Assembly: GCF_005405925.1 (NCBI RefSeq)
Contig: NZ_BJHV01000001.1
Coordinates: forward strand, 9,238,001 to 9,302,000
Origin: Streptomyces antimycoticus
GTDB lineage: Bacteria > Actinomycetota > Actinomycetes > Streptomycetales > Streptomycetaceae
Length of the DNA: 64,000 nt
Reading direction: 5' to 3'
Shown: piece after piece, positions 60,318 through 64,000 of the stretch
How positions within the stretch are numbered: the first letter of the stretch is position 1
How the letters are laid out: the number at the start of each line of letters is the position of its first letter
The notes under the pieces: model-generated
Told to the model about the DNA's origin: nothing
Databases searched by the model: none
The model's input: the letters and a program-made list of their open reading frames with translations, nothing else
Made by a program: the position numbers and the translations under genes

Positions 60318-61050
60318 AGGCCGTGGTCGAGTCGCCGACCGACCGGCCGAAGGGCGCGTCGAAGTCCCACACCAGGAAGAGCAGGAAGACGATGAGCGCG
60401 GTGAACATCACCGCGAGCATCAGCTCCCGGGGCGAACGGCGGATCTGCAGGGTGAAGACCAGCCCGACCACCAGCGCCGCGCCCAGCACCAGGCCGAACC
60501 AGACCAGATGGGGCATCGTGGGCCCCGCGCTCTGCTGCCGGGCGTTCCGCGCGTCGTCCACGGCGGCCACCTGATCCACCATCGGCTGATACGCCTGCGA
60601 CTGGAGATCGCTGTGCGGCGTCGCGAAGGTGACGTCGTGGCGCAGGGTCTTCAGCAGCTCGCCGCCCCGGTCGGTGAGCTCGCCCTTGTCGATCATCACC
60701 TTGAACTCCGTGTGCACCACATGACGCACATACGCGTCCACGTCGTCGCGGATGCGGTCGCGCACCGGGCCGGGGTAGACGTTCGCCCGCTCGGCCACCT
60801 CGTGCAGTGCCTGTGCCTCCGTACGGACCCCGTCCTGCGCGGCGGAGCGTGCCTCCCAGACGCCGGCGATCGCCAAGCCCAGCACGATCGCGTAGACCAC
60901 GCCGATCATCATGATCATGTAGTCGAGGACATCGGGGGTCTCGTCCGGATCGTCCTCGTCCCCGAGCCGGCGGGCGTTGAGGACCGCCCCGGTGATCACG
61001 ACCGCGCAGGTCCCGGCCATCACCAGGACCATAATCAGCCATTCGGGCAT
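60280..61050 (-). CDS. DUF4239-type membrane protein
   Basis: The 256-residue protein starts at ATG 61050 with a good GGGAGG ribosome site. Two hydrophobic helices at the N-terminus (about 4-24 and 45-65), a soluble helical middle and two helices near the C-terminus (about 183-205 and 212-232) give the DUF4239 (bestrophin-like) layout. Function is unknown; family members are widespread in actinobacteria and sometimes considered channel-like. Its 3' end overlaps the P450 3' end by 38 bp in convergent orientation. Confidence 0.8.
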   Translation of the reverse strand: MPEWLIMVLVMAGTCAVVITGAVLNARRLGDEDDPDETPDVLDYMIMMIGVVYAIVLGLAIAGVWEARSAAQDGVRTEAQALHEVAERANVYPGPVRDRIRDDVDAYVRHVVHTEFKVMIDKGELTDRGGELLKTLRHDVTFATPHSDLQSQAYQPMVDQVAAVDDARNARQQSAGPTMPHLVWFGLVLGAALVVGLVFTLQIRRSPRELMLAVMFTALIVFLLFLVWDFDAPFGRSVGDSTTAFTDLFPSARGGS

Positions 61051-61083
61051 GCATGACCTCCCAAGCGGTTCGACAGTGAGCCG

Positions 61084-61869
61084 TCAGCCGCGCCGCCCGC
61101 CGCGCCCGCCGGAGCGCGAACGCGGACGGAGTGCGGCGGCCGCGAGGACCGCGGGCGCGGTGAGCAGCAGGGTGAAGGTGACCAGGGAGGTGCCGCTGTC
61201 GGGCTTCTCGCGCGTGGGCTTCTGATACGCGTGCACCTCGACGGCACGGGTCCTGGTCGGTGTGGGAACCGGCGTGGGGGGTGAGGCCGGAGGCTTGGTA
61301 CGCGGGGGCGGGGACGGCAGCGGAAGCGCGGGCTCGGGTGTGGGCCCCGGCGTGGGAAGCCGTGGAGAGGGCGTGGGGGAGGGGACCCGCGGCGTCCGGG
61401 TGGGCGTGGGAGTGGGACTCGGGCTCCGCGTGGGCGTGGGCGTAGGGGTCGGCGTGGCGGACGGGCTGGGGGTCGGTGTCGGCGTCGGGGTGGGCGTGGG
61501 GGTCGGGGTGGGCGTGGGGGTCGGCGTGGGCGTGGGCGTCGGGGTCGGCGTGGGCGTGGGGGTCGGCGTGGGCGTGGGCTTCGGCTTGTGGCACCAGCCG
61601 TAGTGGGCGAAGAAGCCGACCGGGCCCGCCGAGGCGGCGACGCAGACGCACAGGCCCGGACCGATCCGGATCTTCACCCAGACGTGCGGTCCGTGGTCCG
61701 GGCCCCCGGTCCCGGGCTCGGGCCGGGCGCCGGCCTTCGGCCGTGCGGAGGCGGACGCGGTCGCCGGGCCGTCACCGTCCTGGCCGGCCAGGGCTGTCGC
61801 CCCCGCCGAGGCGAGGACAAGGGCAGTGGTCAGGACCCCCGCACGCCATACGCGCTGCCATCGCTTCAC
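61084..61869 (-). CDS. Secreted/anchored protein with Thr-Pro repeat stalk
   Basis: I chose GTG 61869, which places [11 protein letters not shown] and a hydrophobic stretch (a signal peptide) at the N-terminus; ATG 61950 would add 27 residues and has no ribosome site. After a short cysteine-containing domain ([19 protein letters not shown]) comes a long run of Pro-Thr repeats, then a Pro-rich region. A C-terminal hydrophobic helix and Arg-rich tail follow, with DSGTS ahead of the helix where an LPxTG-like signal might stand; no true sortase motif is seen. It is likely an envelope-anchored protein with a wall-spanning stalk. Function is unknown. Confidence 0.72.
   Translation of the reverse strand: MKRWQRVWRAGVLTTALVLASAGATALAGQDGDGPATASASARPKAGARPEPGTGGPDHGPHVWVKIRIGPGLCVCVAASAGPVGFFAHYGWCHKPKPTPTPTPTPTPTPTPTPTPTPTPTPTPTPTPTPTPTPSPSATPTPTPTPTRSPSPTPTPTRTPRVPSPTPSPRLPTPGPTPEPALPLPSPPPRTKPPASPPTPVPTPTRTRAVEVHAYQKPTREKPDSGTSLVTFTLLLTAPAVLAAAALRPRSRSGGRGGRRG
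61395..61585. repeat. Microsatellite-like GTGGGC/GTGGGG array coding the Thr-Pro stalk
   Basis: This stretch of near-perfect hexamer repeats (GGCGTG, GGGGTC and close variants) encodes the Thr-Pro dipeptide repeat of the protein on the minus strand. Such arrays change length readily by slippage; any change in multiples of six keeps the frame. Confidence 0.85.
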
Positions 61870-62214
61870 GAGGAGATGTTCCGCCGAACGGACGCCCGCC
61901 AGCCGTGTGAACACCGGGATTCCCCCGAATAGGGGAATAGACCCGGACATTGGCGTGTGGAGGTTTACCGGAGGACATTCACCTCATGGCGTTCGGGGTG
62001 GGCGGCGGCGTCCGAGACCGACGGCGCCGAGGTCCGAGGACCGTCTGCCGCCCCTAGGCGCGCTCGGCGCCTCGGCTTCCGCCGGGTGGGGGTGGCCGGT
62101 GAGGGCTTCGGGGAGGGCGGGCTCGTGCAGGGTGCGCAGGAGGGAGCCAGTCGAGGGCGGGGAGGGCGATCAGGGGGCGAGGGCGGTGCTCGCCCCGCGG
62201 CGGCCCGCCCCTGG
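61870..62214. promoter_or_regulatory. 345-bp gap upstream of the stalk protein, with a dyad
   Basis: The gap lies between the stalk-protein start and the enoyl-CoA hydratase stop. It contains a perfect 7-bp inverted repeat, ATTCCCC (61919-61925) and GGGGAAT (61932-61938), separated by 6 bp. This is a candidate operator 50-70 bp upstream of GTG 61869. The rest (61950-62214) is GC-rich without a convincing gene; the open frames there lack coding bias and ribosome sites. Confidence 0.45.
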
Positions 62215-63030
62215 TCACAGCTCGCCGAAGCTCCCATGCCGGCCCGCGCCCGCCGCGAACCGCGCCGCGCCGTCCAGCCCCTCGGCCAGCGTGGCCTGAC
62301 CGTGGCGCAGCTCCCGCGCCATGGCCTCCTCCTCCGGCAGCCCCTCCTGTTCCAGGAGCGAGGTCCGGTCCGAGCGCAGACACGTCTGCGGGAAGCCGGC
62401 GATCTGGGCCGCCAGCCGCTCCGCCTCCGCACGCGCCCGTCCCGGCGGTACGAGGCGGTTGGCGAGCCCGATGGCGTACGCCTCGTCGGCCGGCACCGGC
62501 CGCCCCGTCAGCACCAGGTCCATCGCCCGGCTCGCGCCGATCAGCCGTGGCAGCCGTACCGTTCCGCCGTCGATCAGCGGGACGCCCCAGCGGCGGCAGA
62601 ACACCCCGAAGACCGCGTCCTCCTCGGCGACGCGCAGATCGCACCAGAGCGCCAATTCCAGCCCGCCCGCCACGGCGTGGCCGCTGATCGCCGCGATCAC
62701 CGGCTTGGACAGCCGCAGCCGGGTGGGTCCCATCGGGCCGTCGCCGTCCTCGGCCACCCGATTGCCGCGCGCTGTGCCGACCGCCTTCAGATCGGCGCCG
62801 GAGCAGAAGGTGCCGCCCTCGCCCCACAGCACCGCGACCCGCGCCTCCGGGTCGGCGTCGAAGGCGCGGAAGGCGTCGGCCAGGGCCGTGGCGGTCGCGC
62901 CGTCGACGGCGTTGCGCACCTCGGGGCGGGAGAGCACGACCGTGGTGACCGGGCCCGCCCGCTCCGTGCGAACCGTAAGGGCCGCATCGGCCGCCTCCAC
63001 GGCGTTCCCCGCGTCCTCCGTGGGCGTCAC
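62215..63030 (-). CDS. Enoyl-CoA hydratase/isomerase (crotonase family)
   Basis: GTG 63030 overlaps the upstream gene's stop (GTGA) and gives 271 residues. Crotonase hallmarks are the first oxyanion-hole segment CSGADLKAVG and the second, ISGHAVAGGLELALWCDLRVA. The catalytic region PLIDGGTVRLPRLIGASRAM contains Asp where many hydratases have Glu, so the exact reaction (hydratase, isomerase or other) is open. Translational coupling to the acyl-CoA dehydrogenase suggests a shared acyl-CoA pathway. Confidence 0.9.
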   Translation of the reverse strand: MTPTEDAGNAVEAADAALTVRTERAGPVTTVVLSRPEVRNAVDGATATALADAFRAFDADPEARVAVLWGEGGTFCSGADLKAVGTARGNRVAEDGDGPMGPTRLRLSKPVIAAISGHAVAGGLELALWCDLRVAEEDAVFGVFCRRWGVPLIDGGTVRLPRLIGASRAMDLVLTGRPVPADEAYAIGLANRLVPPGRARAEAERLAAQIAGFPQTCLRSDRTSLLEQEGLPEEEAMARELRHGQATLAEGLDGAARFAAGAGRHGSFGEL

Positions 63031-64000
63031 CGCGCGTCCTTCGGGCGGGCGCGCTCCAGGATCGGGCCGGTGTCCGTACCGGGCGGCAGGGTGCCGAAGG
63101 CATGCCCCCAGTCCCCGTCGAGCCGCGAGGCGCAGAACGCGTCGGCGACCGCCGGGTGGCTGTACCGCACCAGCAGACTGCCCTGCAGCACCAGCGTCAT
63201 CTGCTCGGCCAGCCGGCGCGCCAGCAGTTGGGCCCGCTCGGGGTCGGCGAGCTGCGGCAGCAGCCCGCGCAGCCGGTCCACGGCCGCGTCCAGCCGCGCG
63301 TCGGCCCCGGCCGCGGTGTCGACCTCGGCCAGGAACGCCTCCAGCGCACCCGACTCCCGGCTCAGCGCGCGCAGCACATCGAGGGCCGCGACATTCCCCG
63401 AGCCCTCCCAGATCGACAGCAGGGGCGCCTCGCGATACAGGCGCGGCATGCCGGACTCCTCCACATAGCCGTTGCCGCCCAGGCACTCCAGGGCCTCGGC
63501 GGCGTGGGTGGAGCCGCGCTTGCACACCCAGTACTTGCTCACCGCGAGCCCCAGCCTGCGCAGCGCCGCCTCGCCCTCGTCCCCGGCCTCCGCGCGGTCC
63601 AGGGCGGTCGCGAGCCGCATCGCGAGCGTCGTGGCCGCCTCCGACTCCACCGCCAGATCGGCGAGCACATTGCGCATCAGCGGCTGGTCGACCAGCTCGG
63701 CGCCGAACGCCCGGCGGTGCTCGGCGTGGTGCAGCGCCTGCCGCAGCCCGGCCCGCATGCCCGCCGCCGAGCCGATGACACAGTCCAGCCGGGTGACGTT
63801 GACCATCTCCACGATGGTCCGCACCCCGCGGCCCGGTTCGCCGACCCGCCAGGCCATGGCGGACTCGTACTCGATCTCGGCCGACGCGTTCGAGCGGTTG
63901 CCCAGCTTGTTCTTGAGCCGCATCAGCCGCAGCGGGTTGCGGCTGCCGTCCGGCAGCACCCGGGGCACCAGGAAGCAGGTGAGCCCCTCCTCCGTGTGGG
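63027..64000 (-). CDS. AidB-like acyl-CoA dehydrogenase, 5' end outside the window
   Basis: The frame is open to the right edge, so the N-terminal part is missing; 323 residues are visible. Diagnostic segments are GLTCFLVPRVLPDGSRN, RLKNKLGNRSNASAEIE and MVNVTRLDCVIGSAAGMR, which fit the AidB-like subgroup of acyl-CoA dehydrogenases rather than ordinary beta-oxidation enzymes. The C-terminal helical FAD domain includes ECLGGNGYVEESGMPRLYREAP. AidB proteins bind FAD and DNA and are linked to the alkylation response, but the coupled enoyl-CoA hydratase argues for a metabolic role here. Confidence 0.9.
   Translation of the reverse strand, partial: HTEEGLTCFLVPRVLPDGSRNPLRLMRLKNKLGNRSNASAEIEYESAMAWRVGEPGRGVRTIVEMVNVTRLDCVIGSAAGMRAGLRQALHHAEHRRAFGAELVDQPLMRNVLADLAVESEAATTLAMRLATALDRAEAGDEGEAALRRLGLAVSKYWVCKRGSTHAAEALECLGGNGYVEESGMPRLYREAPLLSIWEGSGNVAALDVLRALSRESGALEAFLAEVDTAAGADARLDAAVDRLRGLLPQLADPERAQLLARRLAEQMTLVLQGSLLVRYSHPAVADAFCASRLDGDWGHAFGTLPPGTDTGPILERARPKDAR

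Noticed and set aside
61930..61935. A TAGGGG hexamer near the stalk protein, resembling the cluster promoter repeats
   Set aside because: It is a single copy, not followed by the 22-bp spaced -10, and is explained by the local dyad.

Overview
This is a high-GC actinobacterial window, almost certainly Streptomyces. Codons nearly always end in G or C, genes are linked by TGATG, ATGA and GTGA overlaps, many starts are GTG, and the content is a giant modular type I polyketide synthase (PKS) with macrolide-type deoxysugar genes. It holds the right-hand part of a glycosylated polyketide cluster (1 to about 46 kb) and then chromosomal flank (46-64 kb). No RNA gene, transposase, integrase or CRISPR array was seen.

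PKS (1-34635, all +): five consecutive genes encode seven extension modules and a terminal thioesterase; the loading module and the start of module 1 lie left of the window. From AT specificity motifs and KR/DH active sites I read: module 1 ethylmalonyl with KR (DH degenerate); 2 malonyl, KR; 3 methylmalonyl, KR with a broken catalytic tetrad (ketone kept); 4 methylmalonyl, KR; 5 methylmalonyl, KR; 6 malonyl, DH-KR; 7 malonyl-like, DH-KR, TE. With an acetate starter this is exactly the octaketide half of elaiophylin, a C2-symmetric 16-membered macrodiolide carrying 2-deoxy-L-fucose. The CCR gene (ethylmalonyl-CoA supply) and the 2-deoxysugar genes agree. The assignment to the elaiophylin family is inference from colinearity. 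Producers are commonly found in the Streptomyces violaceusniger/hygroscopicus group, which is a reasonable guess for the host. Three of the five PKS genes are interrupted by four single-base deletions relative to their paralogous modules.

Tailoring, export and regulation (34.7-46.0 kb, +): type II thioesterase, glycosyltransferase, hexose 3,5-epimerase, a DrrAB-like ABC exporter, a NarL-type two-component system, then 4-ketoreductase, 2,3-(3-keto)reductase, 2,3-dehydratase and crotonyl-CoA carboxylase/reductase. Genes for NDP-glucose synthesis and 4,6-dehydration are not in the window. The 4-ketoreductase operon and the CCR gene have matching upstream regions: three TAGGGG copies, with the proximal copy in a shared 15-bp element at identical distance from a -10 hexamer. 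This looks like a common activator regulon.

Flank (46-64 kb): a catalase-like/PGHS-type haem dioxygenase fusion (-), Fpg/Nei DNA glycosylase, FAD monooxygenase, type II NADH dehydrogenase, transketolase, SDR epimerase, secreted PI-PLC-like protein, dodecin (-), universal stress protein (-), metallophosphoesterase, cytochrome P450, DUF4239 membrane protein (-), a secreted Thr-Pro-repeat protein (-), enoyl-CoA hydratase (-) and a partial AidB-like acyl-CoA dehydrogenase (-). None has a clear link to the polyketide. The right edge of the cluster is probably just after the CCR gene, near 46.01 kb.
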